In this document: piece by piece, positions 55,998 through 64,000 of the stretch | Layout of the letters: each line of letters opens with the position of its first letter | Numbering within the stretch: the stretch's first letter is position 1 | Assembly (NCBI RefSeq): GCF_003710815.1 | Contig: NZ_RHHP01000008.1 | Coordinates: 140,662 to 204,661 of the forward strand | Direction of reading: 5' to 3' | DNA length: 64,000 nucleotides | Origin: Brevibacillus centrosporus | GTDB taxonomy: Bacteria; Bacillota; Bacilli; Brevibacillales; Brevibacillaceae | Notes under the pieces: model-generated | Databases searched by the model: none | What the model saw: the letters and a program-made list of their open reading frames with translations, nothing else | What the model was told of the DNA's origin: nothing | Program-made: the position numbers and the translations under genes

Positions 55998-57536
55998 CTA
56001 TTCCCACTCAATCGTTGCAGGTGGCTTGGACGTAACATCATAGACGATACGGTTTACGTTGTCGACTTCGTTTACGATACGCGTCGAGATTTTCTCGAGT
56101 ACATCCCAAGGAATGCGTGCCCAGTCAGCAGTCATTCCGTCAATGGACGTTACAGCGCGAATCCCAACCGTGTAGGAATAGGTACGAACGTCTCCCATAA
56201 CCCCTACAGTCGTCATGTTCGGCAGAGCCGTGAAGTATTGCCAAATTTCCCGATCGAGACCCGCTTTGGCGATTTCTTCACGAAGAATAGCATCTGATTC
56301 ACGAACAATCTTCAGTTTTTCTTCGGTTACTTCACCCAAAACGCGAATTCCCAAACCAGGACCTGGGAATGGTTGACGCCATACGATTTCATCTGGCAAT
56401 CCCAGTTCGGTACCCAGCTTGCGTACTTCGTCTTTAAACAGAGCTTTCAGCGGCTCAATCAGCTGGAAATTCATATCCTCAGGCAAACCGCCTACATTGT
56501 GGTGCGATTTGATGGTTTGTGCGGTTGCTGTTCCGCTTTCCACGATGTCTGTATACAGTGTGCCCTGTGCCAGGAAGTCCATGTCGGTCAGCTTGCTTGC
56601 TTCTTCATCAAATACATAGATGAATTCATTTCCGATGATCTTGCGCTTTTGCTCAGGATCGGAAACGCCTTTGAGTTTGCCTAAGAAGCGCTCGCGTGCG
56701 TCGATCTTGATCACTTTCATGTGGAATTGGTTGCCGAACGTCTCCATGACGCTCTCTGCTTCGCCTTGGCGCAAAAGACCATGATCCACGAACATGCAAG
56801 TCAGCTGATCGCCAATCGCTTTGTGAATCAGCGCTGCAACTACGGAGGAATCTACACCGCCGCTGAGTGCGCACAGCACTTGCTTGTTGCCCACTGTTTC
56901 ACGGATGCGTACGATTTCATCCTCGATGAAGGTTGTCATGCTCCAATTCGCTTCACATCCGCAAATGTTGAACAGGAAGTTGGAGATGAACTCGGTGCCT
57001 TTTACCGTGTGGCGAACCTCTGGGTGGAATTGTACCCCGTACAGCTTGCGGTCAGGATTGCTGATCGCCGCTACTGGACAGCTGTCGCTCACTGCATCTA
57101 CGCGGAAGCCTGTTGGCAGCTCTACCACTTTATCCGAGTGGCTCATCCAAACGATTTCGTTTGCATCCCATTTTTCGTACAGATTGTGTGCATCCTGCAG
57201 GCGCAATTCTGCTTTCCCGTACTCACGCTTGCCTGCGCGCTCTACTTTTCCTTCGAGCATGTGGCTCATCAGCTGCATGCCGTAGCAAATCCCCAAAACT
57301 GGCAAGCCCAGATCAAAAATAGCCGGGTCTACTTTCGGTGCCCCTTCTTCATATACGCTCGCAGGTCCACCAGAGAAAATAATCCCTTTTGGGTTCAGCT
57401 CTTTGATTTTTTCTACCGGCGTATTGTAAGGCAAAAGTTCGCTGTAAACGCCCAGATCGCGGACACGACGCGCGATCAACTGGTTGTACTGGCCTCCGAA
57501 ATCAAGTACGACGACCATTTCCAATGACTTGTCCAT
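55998..57536 (-). CDS. guaA: GMP synthase (glutamine-hydrolysing)
   Basis: Aminates XMP to GMP. 512 residues from ATG 57536 (B. subtilis 513). The N-terminal class I glutaminase has Cys in [11 protein letters not shown] near residue 84. The PP-loop ATPase has [16 protein letters not shown]. The C-terminus ends [11 protein letters not shown], the conserved GMP synthase tail. An in-frame extension upstream is spurious. Controlled by a guanine riboswitch and terminator. Confidence 0.97.
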   Translation of the reverse strand: MDKSLEMVVVLDFGGQYNQLIARRVRDLGVYSELLPYNTPVEKIKELNPKGIIFSGGPASVYEEGAPKVDPAIFDLGLPVLGICYGMQLMSHMLEGKVERAGKREYGKAELRLQDAHNLYEKWDANEIVWMSHSDKVVELPTGFRVDAVSDSCPVAAISNPDRKLYGVQFHPEVRHTVKGTEFISNFLFNICGCEANWSMTTFIEDEIVRIRETVGNKQVLCALSGGVDSSVVAALIHKAIGDQLTCMFVDHGLLRQGEAESVMETFGNQFHMKVIKIDARERFLGKLKGVSDPEQKRKIIGNEFIYVFDEEASKLTDMDFLAQGTLYTDIVESGTATAQTIKSHHNVGGLPEDMNFQLIEPLKALFKDEVRKLGTELGLPDEIVWRQPFPGPGLGIRVLGEVTEEKLKIVRESDAILREEIAKAGLDREIWQYFTALPNMTTVGVMGDVRTYSYTVGIRAVTSIDGMTADWARIPWDVLEKISTRIVNEVDNVNRIVYDVTSKPPATIEWE

Positions 57537-57664
57537 CTTATCCCCCTTCTCCTGTCTTCCACAGGACTCACAAAGCACCGTTGCCTGAAGCAACCCGGTG
57601 ACTTGCTCGTTTCATAAAGTTCCGCTTCTCTCGGATGAGTCGCACGCAATTGTCGCATATTTGC

Positions 57665-57714
57665 AAAAAAACCGGGACTGTTACCTCCGATTGTTGATAC
57701 GGAGGCAGCGTCCC
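57665..57714 (-). terminator. Riboswitch-controlled terminator of guaA
   Basis: Minus-strand long stem from GGGACGCTGCCTCCG to CGGAGGTAACAGTCCC, followed by GG and TTTTTTT. It is the expression platform of the guaA aptamer. Confidence 0.85.
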
Positions 57715-57764
57715 AGCTTGTGTACACATGTGCGGTTGCATGTACAAAAATCCGAAGTGCTCTC

Positions 57765-57832
57765 CTCGTAGTCGCCCAATTTACGGTTGAGCGGTAGAAA
57801 CTTTCAGGCCCTATTCCTGATCATTATACGAG
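57765..57832 (-). promoter_or_regulatory. Guanine riboswitch aptamer upstream of guaA
   Basis: Minus strand: P1 CTCGTA/TACGAG; P2 TCAGG/CCTGA with an AATAGGG loop; the AAGTTTCTACC junction; P3 CGCTCAA/TTGGGCG with the CCGTAAA loop; and C in the ACTAC junction, so guanine-type. B. subtilis guaA lacks one; guanine control of GMP synthase fits end-product logic. Confidence 0.94.
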
Positions 57833-57846
57833 ACTCATTGATCGTC

Positions 57847-57875
57847 ATTCTAGCAGATGACACGGCTTTGTTCAA
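57847..57875 (-). promoter_or_regulatory. guaA promoter overlapping the stop of the upstream gene
   Basis: Minus strand TTGAAC (57870-57875), 17-base spacer, TAGAAT (57847-57852). The -35 lies over the stop codon of the transglutaminase gene, and the aptamer begins about 15 bases after the -10. Confidence 0.65.
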
Positions 57876-60115
57876 GGCTTCAGTTGACGGATCAATCGTT
57901 CGATCAATTGCTCCGCTGTTGACCGTGCTTTTTGCTCCATTTCTTTGTAGCCGTAAATCATGCGCTCATACAGCTCTGTCAGATAGCGAAGATCCTGTCT
58001 CTTGTCACCCGGTATGGTAATCCTGCCTACGTATTCACGCAAGGTCTCACCTTCCTGGCGACGCGTGTAGACGTTCTCCATAATGCGCAACATCAGGTTG
58101 AAGCGCACGTTATACTGGGTGGTTCTCTCGTTTTTCATTTGCCTGCGCAGCCACCAGACATTCAGATCCTGCCTGCGTTTCCATGTCATGTATACGGCAA
58201 CACCAAGCAAGACGATGATTCCTGCATTTACCTGCCAAGGAATCGAGAAGCCTCCACTTGCGCTCGTGTCTCCTTCTTCCAATTCATCCAGGCGCCCGTC
58301 TCCCCGATCTGGGGTTGGTGTATTGCTCAAATCAGGCAGAGGAACTGGCAATTGCGGTTGAGATGTCACCAAATCATACTTGAACCGCACGGGAGACATA
58401 AACGTGCTGGTCGCTTCAAAGGGAACCCATCCGTGATGGGGGAAATACACCTCTACCCACGAGTGAGCATCCTTGTTCCGCACTTCCATCAGTCGATTTC
58501 CTTGATCATCTGTCCCGACTTGTTCCCCGGGCGCGAAGCCTTTTACCCATCTTGTCGGAATGTCGATCGATCGGAGCATGACGGCCATCGCGGTGGAAAA
58601 ATGGTCACAGTAACCACGGTAGCTATCAAACAGGAAGTGGTCTACAAAATCCTGACCTTCTTTCGGGACAGGAACATCCTTCGTTTCATACTTATATTTA
58701 CCACTCGAGCGCAAGTAATTCTCGATTGCTCTCACTTTTTCATAAGGAGTTTTCGCGTCTTTGGTGATTGTTAGGGCCAGCTCCTTGACCCGATCTGGTA
58801 CGGTTGCGGGCAGCTGCAGATAGCGGTCCGTGATTTCCTTTGGATACGAGGTTCCAGCTTCCGTCACGGCTTTCTCGCTCACGATCGGCAATTCCGACTC
58901 TACCTGATACTGGTTCAGCTTCAACAGCAAGGTATTGGGACCTGTCTGCGGCTGATTACCCGTATTATCCGTATGGTTCGTCTGCAGCAGCTTGATCTTG
59001 CCTGCACGTACCTCGAGCTGCTGGTTCATTTTATCGTAGACGACCGTTGCATTCGGTGGACGATAGTTACTCACCTTGGTCAACTGCCCAGGATAGAACA
59101 CGGTGGCAAACTGCTGTGGACCTTTAAAGTCCAGCGTTGCTTTTACCTTTTTCGTTTCAAAGCCTGTAAACAGCGAATCTTTCCATTCATATTCGTCCGG
59201 ATCCAAAATGGAATCGTATTCGCGGATCCCCTTTTCCCAGCCAGCTCCCGTGTAGAGATCCTTGGCATCTCCACGCCAGTAGCTCTCTTCCGGAGTCGTA
59301 CCGATGAAGACGAGCGTGTCATCCTGTAAAAACGGACCCCCGAGTCGTTCGTCGTTGTTGTCATAGCCTACCTTCTTCATGGCTCCGACAGCACTCCCCT
59401 GATCCTTTCCATTAAAATAGGAGAACGGATCCGGCCAGCTTGCATCCAGCTTCGGAGCGGTATAAGCAACCCCTACGCTTACTCCAATAATCAATATCGG
59501 GGCAATCAAAGAACGCATCATGATCCAGCTTCGATTCCCGGAGATCGTCGCGTGCCTGGTCATCGTCGTCAAGTGACTGACGGCAAGCAACAAAAAGCCA
59601 TAAATCAGTGTCCGAATGATCCCTCCGTCGCCTTCGTACGGCAAAAAGGTATCGAGAACAGCCAAGTACAGTTCCGTCAATACGACAAACCACAATCCCT
59701 GACGCTGCTCGAGAACCAGATAGGTAATCATCGATAGCAGGATCATGAGGAGTAGATCAAACAAGGCGTTTCGAGATACCGGCGACATCGATGCCCAATC
59801 TTGATGTACAGCGAGGGGGATGTCCCGTAATATTTGTCCTGCCAGATCCTTTATCCACTCCATCGCAAACAGCGGAGTATCGTATAAGGTGTAATGCAAG
59901 AGCAGCAGCATCCCGACCAGCTTGACAGGCAAAGTCAGCCATCGATAAGGAACCAGTGCGTCAATCACCACTACGCCTGCTGCAATGACGAGAAAGGGCC
60001 AGAGATAACGGGTATCGGTCAACTGCTGCAGAGGCAATAGCCACTCCCTCAACATCAGGAACAGTAGAATTGCCGAGACCCATTCCAACAGATTCGATCG
60101 TTTCCATATGCTCAT
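57872..60115 (-). CDS. Membrane transglutaminase-like protein (TgpA family)
   Basis: A 747-residue protein: six or so N-terminal membrane helices (to ~residue 215), an extracellular transglutaminase/protease-like core with Cys in RGYCDHFSTAMAVMLR near residue 503 and His in AHSWVEVYFP, another membrane helix, and a DUF4129-like cytosolic tail. It overlaps the DUF58 gene by 4 bases, the standard moxR-DUF58-TgpA operon. The cellular role is not settled in Firmicutes. Confidence 0.88.
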   Translation of the reverse strand: MSIWKRSNLLEWVSAILLFLMLREWLLPLQQLTDTRYLWPFLVIAAGVVVIDALVPYRWLTLPVKLVGMLLLLHYTLYDTPLFAMEWIKDLAGQILRDIPLAVHQDWASMSPVSRNALFDLLLMILLSMITYLVLEQRQGLWFVVLTELYLAVLDTFLPYEGDGGIIRTLIYGFLLLAVSHLTTMTRHATISGNRSWIMMRSLIAPILIIGVSVGVAYTAPKLDASWPDPFSYFNGKDQGSAVGAMKKVGYDNNDERLGGPFLQDDTLVFIGTTPEESYWRGDAKDLYTGAGWEKGIREYDSILDPDEYEWKDSLFTGFETKKVKATLDFKGPQQFATVFYPGQLTKVSNYRPPNATVVYDKMNQQLEVRAGKIKLLQTNHTDNTGNQPQTGPNTLLLKLNQYQVESELPIVSEKAVTEAGTSYPKEITDRYLQLPATVPDRVKELALTITKDAKTPYEKVRAIENYLRSSGKYKYETKDVPVPKEGQDFVDHFLFDSYRGYCDHFSTAMAVMLRSIDIPTRWVKGFAPGEQVGTDDQGNRLMEVRNKDAHSWVEVYFPHHGWVPFEATSTFMSPVRFKYDLVTSQPQLPVPLPDLSNTPTPDRGDGRLDELEEGDTSASGGFSIPWQVNAGIIVLLGVAVYMTWKRRQDLNVWWLRRQMKNERTTQYNVRFNLMLRIMENVYTRRQEGETLREYVGRITIPGDKRQDLRYLTELYERMIYGYKEMEQKARSTAEQLIERLIRQLKP

Positions 60116-61323
60116 CCGACTACGCCCCCCATCCGTTTCCACTCGGTTTCCCCGATGTGAATGGAAGTACAAGACACCTTGTTAGCCGACAGCAGCTGCA
60201 GTGCCCGTTTCTGCTCGGGCGAAGGTGCAGTATCCGCGTGAACCAGGAACAGCTGAATGCGTCTGCCTTTTTGGGATAAGGCAATCAAACGTTTCATTAA
60301 CTCTTTCTCCACATTCGGAGTCACCAGAATCAAAGTCACGCCAGGGGGCTGCTCCAACGCTTCCCTTCCGACGATTCTTGAAAAGGAATCGCTCCCCTGC
60401 GGCATTACACGGGCCAACTGATCAAACACATGGAGAAAGTGCGCATGAGATAAAGCTGGTGCAATAGACATCCGCTCAGACTGCTTGTAGACCAGCCCGT
60501 AATGGTACTGATTGCGGTTGGCATAGGCGATCAGACTCGCTGTCAGCTTCACCGCCGTTTCAAATAAAGCATCTGGCTGCTTCTGATAGCTTGCCTTTTC
60601 GACATCCAGGAAAAACACAGCCTGGTTCATCGCCTGGTGTTCAAACTCTTTCGTTTTTAAACCAGTCCCTCTTGCAGAGGCCCTCCAGTGAATCTGGCTG
60701 AGACGATCCCCACGATGGTAGTCCCTCACACCACGAACAGCAGCCACATCATCTGATCGACGATGAGACACATGCACATTTCCACTGAAGCTGCCGTCTC
60801 CCATTGCCCAATGCTCCACGTTCTGATAGGTGGGATAGACGAGAAACTCATGCGAGAGCGGGAAAACCTTACGACGTTCGATAAAACCGAAGAAATCCCC
60901 GCCGCTCACAACACAATCTCCCAAACGGTAGTATCCACGCGGCAAATTCGGAATGACGTAACGAAACTCGACTTCCCGTTTGAACCAAGGAAACACGAGC
61001 TGTCGATGCGGCTCATACACGCCTGCCAATCGATCGGGCAACGGTTCCAGCACCATGTTCCATCCCAGTGGAAACCAAAAGCGCCGACGCAAGCGGATCG
61101 TGACAATCACATCGTCGCCATCCTGCAGGCGATTGCGGTCGATTTCGCGGACGACATCCAACGAAGTGAACAGTAGAAAGTACGTGAACAATTCATATAC
61201 AAAAACGACCAGGCTGCTGTAAAACAAGAACCAACTAGCAAACCCCCCCTGAAATTTAGCAAATACATACGTGAGCAAGACCAGTCCGATTACTTTGGCT
61301 TTGCCCCATCTCTGTTGTCTCAT
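60112..61323 (-). CDS. DUF58 family protein
   Basis: A 403-residue protein with two membrane helices at residues ~10-50 and the DUF58 signature VRDYHRGDRLSQIHWRASAR, followed by TKEFE. Usually paired with MoxR ATPases. It starts 14 bases after the moxR-like gene. Confidence 0.9.
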   Translation of the reverse strand: MRQQRWGKAKVIGLVLLTYVFAKFQGGFASWFLFYSSLVVFVYELFTYFLLFTSLDVVREIDRNRLQDGDDVIVTIRLRRRFWFPLGWNMVLEPLPDRLAGVYEPHRQLVFPWFKREVEFRYVIPNLPRGYYRLGDCVVSGGDFFGFIERRKVFPLSHEFLVYPTYQNVEHWAMGDGSFSGNVHVSHRRSDDVAAVRGVRDYHRGDRLSQIHWRASARGTGLKTKEFEHQAMNQAVFFLDVEKASYQKQPDALFETAVKLTASLIAYANRNQYHYGLVYKQSERMSIAPALSHAHFLHVFDQLARVMPQGSDSFSRIVGREALEQPPGVTLILVTPNVEKELMKRLIALSQKGRRIQLFLVHADTAPSPEQKRALQLLSANKVSCTSIHIGETEWKRMGGVVG

Positions 61324-61337
61324 TCGCCTTCACCGCC

Positions 61338-62291
61338 TCAGCTGACCGGTACGCGGGTTTCAGACAGGATTACCGTCAGCACCCGATCTACGGTCGCTCC
61401 TTCCAAACGCGCTTCCGGCTTCACAATCATCCGGTGAGCAAAAACAACAGGAACCAGCTCTTTCACATCATCGGGAATGACATACTCCCGGCCGCGGACG
61501 AAAGCAAGCGCCTGCGAAGCCCGGAAGAGCGCCAATGCCCCACGAGGACTAACCCCCAGATAAATATGGTGATGATCGCGTGTCCGATGGCATAGACGGA
61601 CCATGTACTCTTTGATCCCTTCTGATACTTTGACCGCAGACACCTGCTGCTGAAGCTGACGCAATTCCTCGACGTCCAATACAGAGTCAAGCTGATCCAG
61701 CGGGTTCTCTTCAGAAAAACGGCCCAGCATGCGCATCTCTTCCTCTACGCTAGGGTATCCCAAGCGCAATTGCATCAGAAAACGGTCCAGCTGCGCCTCA
61801 GGCAGTGGAAACGTTCCTTCGTATTCCAACGGGTTTTGAGTTGCCATGACGAAAAATGGATCTTCCAAACGATACGTGAAACCATCTACGGTTACCGAAC
61901 GCTCTTCCATCGCCTCCAAAAGCGATGACTGCGTTTTTGGAGAGGTACGGTTAATCTCATCCGCCAAGACGACATTCGCAAACAGCGGCCCTTGACGGAA
62001 CTCAAATTCGAGGCTCTTCTGATTAAAAATTGCAACACCTGTTACGTCTGTTGGCAGCAGGTCTGGTGTAAACTGAATTCGTTTAAAGGCTCCGCCAATC
62101 GATTTGGCCAATGCACGTACAAGCATGGTTTTCCCCACACCAGGCACATCCTCCAAGAGTACGTGTCCATTCGCCAAAACGGCAGACACCATCAGTTCGA
62201 TCACAGAACGCTTTCCAATCAGAACCTTTTGTATATTATCAATTAACTTCGTTACAGCAGGATGCGTATTTTCCAATTTGATTGGGTTCAT
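61338..62291 (-). CDS. MoxR-family AAA ATPase
   Basis: A 317-residue AAA+ ATPase with Walker A EDVPGVGKTMLVRAL near residue 50, Walker B VVLADEINRTSPKTQ and sensor 1 FVMATQNPLEYEG. MoxR proteins act as chaperones for VWA- or DUF58-type partners. First gene of the three-gene operon. Confidence 0.92.
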   Translation of the reverse strand: MNPIKLENTHPAVTKLIDNIQKVLIGKRSVIELMVSAVLANGHVLLEDVPGVGKTMLVRALAKSIGGAFKRIQFTPDLLPTDVTGVAIFNQKSLEFEFRQGPLFANVVLADEINRTSPKTQSSLLEAMEERSVTVDGFTYRLEDPFFVMATQNPLEYEGTFPLPEAQLDRFLMQLRLGYPSVEEEMRMLGRFSEENPLDQLDSVLDVEELRQLQQQVSAVKVSEGIKEYMVRLCHRTRDHHHIYLGVSPRGALALFRASQALAFVRGREYVIPDDVKELVPVVFAHRMIVKPEARLEGATVDRVLTVILSETRVPVS

Positions 62292-62464
62292 GTTGATACA
62301 ACTCCTGTTTCATTAGATTCTTCAGTCAGGTTTGTAACAGCCACTCCTACGCGGTTTATCCCCATTATCACACATAAGAGCATCCTAATCCTAAAGTAAT
62401 GGATGCGTTTGGGAGATACAAGGAAAAAATACTTAAAATTTGTAAAATAGCTAGCAAATGATAC

Positions 62465-62493
62465 AAAAAAGAGTAGGAGGTTTTCCTACTCTT
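62465..62493 (-). terminator. Terminator of the tRNA array
   Basis: Minus-strand stem AAGAGTAGGA / TCCTACTCTT with an AAACC loop and a T run, 20 bases after the last tRNA. Confidence 0.9.
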
Positions 62494-62513
62494 CGATTTC
62501 ATATGAAAGAAAG

Positions 62514-62590
62514 TGGCGTGCCCTGAGAGATTCGAACTCCCGACCTTTTGATTCGTAGTCAAACGCTCTATCCAGCTGAGCTAAGGGCAC
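62514..62590 (-). tRNA. tRNA-Arg (ACG)
   Basis: Cloverleaf with acceptor GTGCCCT/AGGGCAC, anticodon loop CTACGAA and encoded CCA. The A at position 34 is expected to be edited to inosine. Confidence 0.95.
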
Positions 62591-62593
62591 ATA

Positions 62594-62669
62594 TGGAGCG
62601 GACGAAGGGTCTCGAACCCTCGACCTTCGCCTTGGCAAGGCGACGCTCTACCAATTGAGCTACGTCCGC
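62594..62669 (-). tRNA. tRNA-Gly (GCC)
   Basis: Cloverleaf with anticodon loop TTGCCAA, TTCGAGA T loop and encoded CCA. Confidence 0.95.
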
Positions 62670-62720
62670 ATCGTAATTAGGAAAGGTTTGCTCTGGCTAC
62701 AAAGCCTTTCAATTCAAGTA

Positions 62721-62802
62721 TGGTGCGGGTGAAGGGACTTGAACCCCCACGGTTGCCCGCCAGAACCTAAATCTGGTGCGTCTGCCATTCCGCCACACCC
62801 GC
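62721..62802 (-). tRNA. tRNA-Leu (TAG)
   Basis: Type II tRNA with long variable arm, anticodon loop TTTAGGT and encoded CCA. Confidence 0.94.
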
Positions 62803-62873
62803 ATGGTACATAAAACAGAAAAGGCATCGATATGGCTATCGTGCTGCTAACCGTTTATGTTGTAAGTAAAAAC

Positions 62874-62949
62874 TGGTGAGCCATGAAGGACTCGAACCTT
62901 CGACCCTCTGATTAAAAGTCAGATGCTCTACCAACTGAGCTAATGGCTC
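62874..62949 (-). tRNA. tRNA-Lys (TTT)
   Basis: Anticodon loop CTTTTAA between CTGA and TCAG arms; acceptor GAGCCAT; encoded CCA. Confidence 0.95.
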
Positions 62950-62954
62950 GAAAA

Positions 62955-63029
62955 TGGCTGGGGTACTAGGATTTGAACCTAGGAATGACGGAGTCAAAGT
63001 CCGTTGCCTTACCGCTTGGCTATACCCCA
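62955..63029 (-). tRNA. tRNA-Gln (TTG)
   Basis: Anticodon loop CTTTGAC; acceptor TGGGGTA; encoded CCA. Confidence 0.95.
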
Positions 63030-63036
63030 ACGATAG

Positions 63037-63112
63037 TGGTGCCGGCAATAGGACTTGAACCCACAACCCCCTGATTACAAGTCAGGTGCTCTACCAATTG
63101 AGCTATACCGGC
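63037..63112 (-). tRNA. tRNA-Thr (TGT)
   Basis: Anticodon loop CTTGTAA; acceptor GCCGGTA; encoded CCA. Confidence 0.95.
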
Positions 63113-63130
63113 ACGTTTTGAAAGTGTAAA

Positions 63131-63206
<76 letters not shown>

Positions 63207-63242
63207 TTACATTTTTTCAATCGCCATCTCTTTAAAAGATAA

Positions 63243-63319
63243 TGGCGGAGCTGACGGGACTCGAACCCGCGACCTCCGGTGTGACAGACCGGCGTGAACT
63301 CCAACTTCACCACAGCTCC
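63243..63319 (-). tRNA. tRNA-Asp (GTC)
   Basis: Anticodon loop CTGTCAC; acceptor GGAGCTG; encoded CCA. Confidence 0.95.
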
Positions 63320-63324
63320 ATATT

Positions 63325-63401
<77 letters not shown>

Positions 63402-63431
63402 ACAGGGACCTAATCGGTCAAGTAATGAAAA

Positions 63432-63507
63432 TGGTGGAGGCTGACGGGATCGAACCGCCGACCCTCTGCTTGTAAGGCAGATGCTCTCCCAGCTGAGCTA
63501 AGCCTCC
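63432..63507 (-). tRNA. tRNA-Val (TAC)
   Basis: Anticodon loop CTTACAA; acceptor GGAGGCT; encoded CCA. Confidence 0.95.
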
Positions 63508-63511
63508 ATTA

Positions 63512-63588
63512 TGGTGACCCGTAGGGGATTCGAACCCCTGTATGACAGCGTGAAAGGCTGCTGTGTTAAACCGCTTCACCAACGGGCC
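63512..63588 (-). tRNA. tRNA-Glu (TTC)
   Basis: Anticodon loop CTTTCAC on a GCAGC/GCTGT stem with one wobble pair; encoded CCA. Confidence 0.94.
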
Positions 63589-63605
63589 AAGTCTGATAAT
63601 ACTTA

Positions 63606-63690
63606 TGGTGCGGTCGGCGAGACTCGAACTCGCACGGGTCGCCCCGCCACCCCCTCAAGATGGTGTGTCTGCCAATTCCACCACGACCGC
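63606..63690 (-). tRNA. tRNA-Leu (GAG)
   Basis: Type II tRNA; stem CCATC/GGTGG with one wobble closes a loop TTGAGGG, giving anticodon GAG. Encoded CCA. Confidence 0.9.
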
Positions 63691-63699
63691 AACTCAGGA

Positions 63700-63776
63700 T
63701 GGTAGCGGCGGAGGGAATCGAACCCCCGACCTTTCGGGTATGAACCGAACGCTCTAACCAGCTGAGCTACACCGCC
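63700..63776 (-). tRNA. tRNA-Met (CAT), elongator type
   Basis: Anticodon loop TTCATAC on a TTCGG/CCGAA stem, lacking the initiator mismatch. A CAT tRNA could also be the lysidine-modified Ile type; the body looks like elongator Met. Confidence 0.85.
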
Positions 63777-63802
63777 AAATTGCTATGCTTTTAAAAATGA
63801 TA

Positions 63803-63893
63803 TGGCGGAGAGTGAGGGATTCGAACCCTCGCTACGCTTGCGCATACTAACGGTTTAGCAAACCGTCCCCTTCGGCCTCTTGGGTAACTCTCC
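63803..63893 (-). tRNA. tRNA-Ser (GCT)
   Basis: Type II tRNA with long variable arm; anticodon loop TTGCTAA; encoded CCA. Confidence 0.95.
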
Positions 63894-63900
63894 GTATATA

Positions 63901-63976
63901 TGGCTCCTCGGGACGGACTCGAACCGCCGACCGATCGGTTAACAGCCGATTGCTCTACCAACTGAGCTACCGAGGA
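63901..63976 (-). tRNA. tRNA-Asn (GTT)
   Basis: Anticodon loop CTGTTAA; acceptor TCCTCGG; encoded CCA. First tRNA of the array as seen; the last 24 bases of the window beyond it contain only a short TGAAGG/CCTTCA inverted repeat. Confidence 0.94.
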
Positions 63977-64000
63977 ACGTTTGAAGGATTCACACCTTCA

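Overview
The window reads as chromosome of a spore-forming Firmicute in the Bacillales, most likely Brevibacillus or a close Paenibacillaceae relative. This is inferred from strong AGGAGG-type ribosome sites, frequent GTG and TTG starts, Bacillus-type purine gene order with PurR-like boxes and guanine riboswitches, a SpoVIF-like sporulation protein, a Bce detoxification module and a Gram-positive Tad pilus cluster. Almost everything is on the minus strand. No phage, transposase, integrase or CRISPR array was found.

Right end, 49-64 kb (read leftward): an array of 15 tRNA genes; the moxR - DUF58 - transglutaminase operon; guaA and pbuG, each behind its own guanine riboswitch and terminator; a histidyl-tRNA synthetase gene whose leader encodes a 14-residue peptide ending in three His codons ahead of a terminator; two tandem secreted M1 metallopeptidases; and purE-purK-purB, closed by a terminator.

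Middle, 8.6-46.3 kb: about 37.7 kb of unrelated genes separates purB from purC, which are adjacent in Bacillus. Reading left to right it holds a decayed chemoreceptor, a frameshifted alcohol dehydrogenase, an M29 aminopeptidase, a DUF169 protein, a full Tad/Flp pilus locus carrying two von Willebrand lipoproteins and a secreted repeat protein, a CDGSH/thioredoxin pair, the remains of a divergent lysR-MFS pair, an eight-gene run (peptide ABC transporter, chromate-type transporter pair, gamma-glutamyltransferase), an Lrp-type regulator, guanine deaminase, a BceRSAB module, an ECF sigma gene sharing the bceA operator-like element, and a two-gene DUF4062-like module.

Left end, 0-8.6 kb: purC-S-Q-L-F-M-N in tight overlap with a PurR-boxed promoter, a terminator after purN, the SpoVIF-like gene, then purH with its own candidate promoter, running off the window.

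Together the window encodes nearly the whole de novo IMP pathway plus GMP synthesis, purine uptake and guanine salvage. Control appears to come from PurR-type boxes on purE, purC, pbuG and perhaps purH, and from guanine riboswitches on guaA and pbuG. The strongest unusual signals are the hisS leader peptide, the split pur operon, the shared BceR-like operator and the DUF4062 module.
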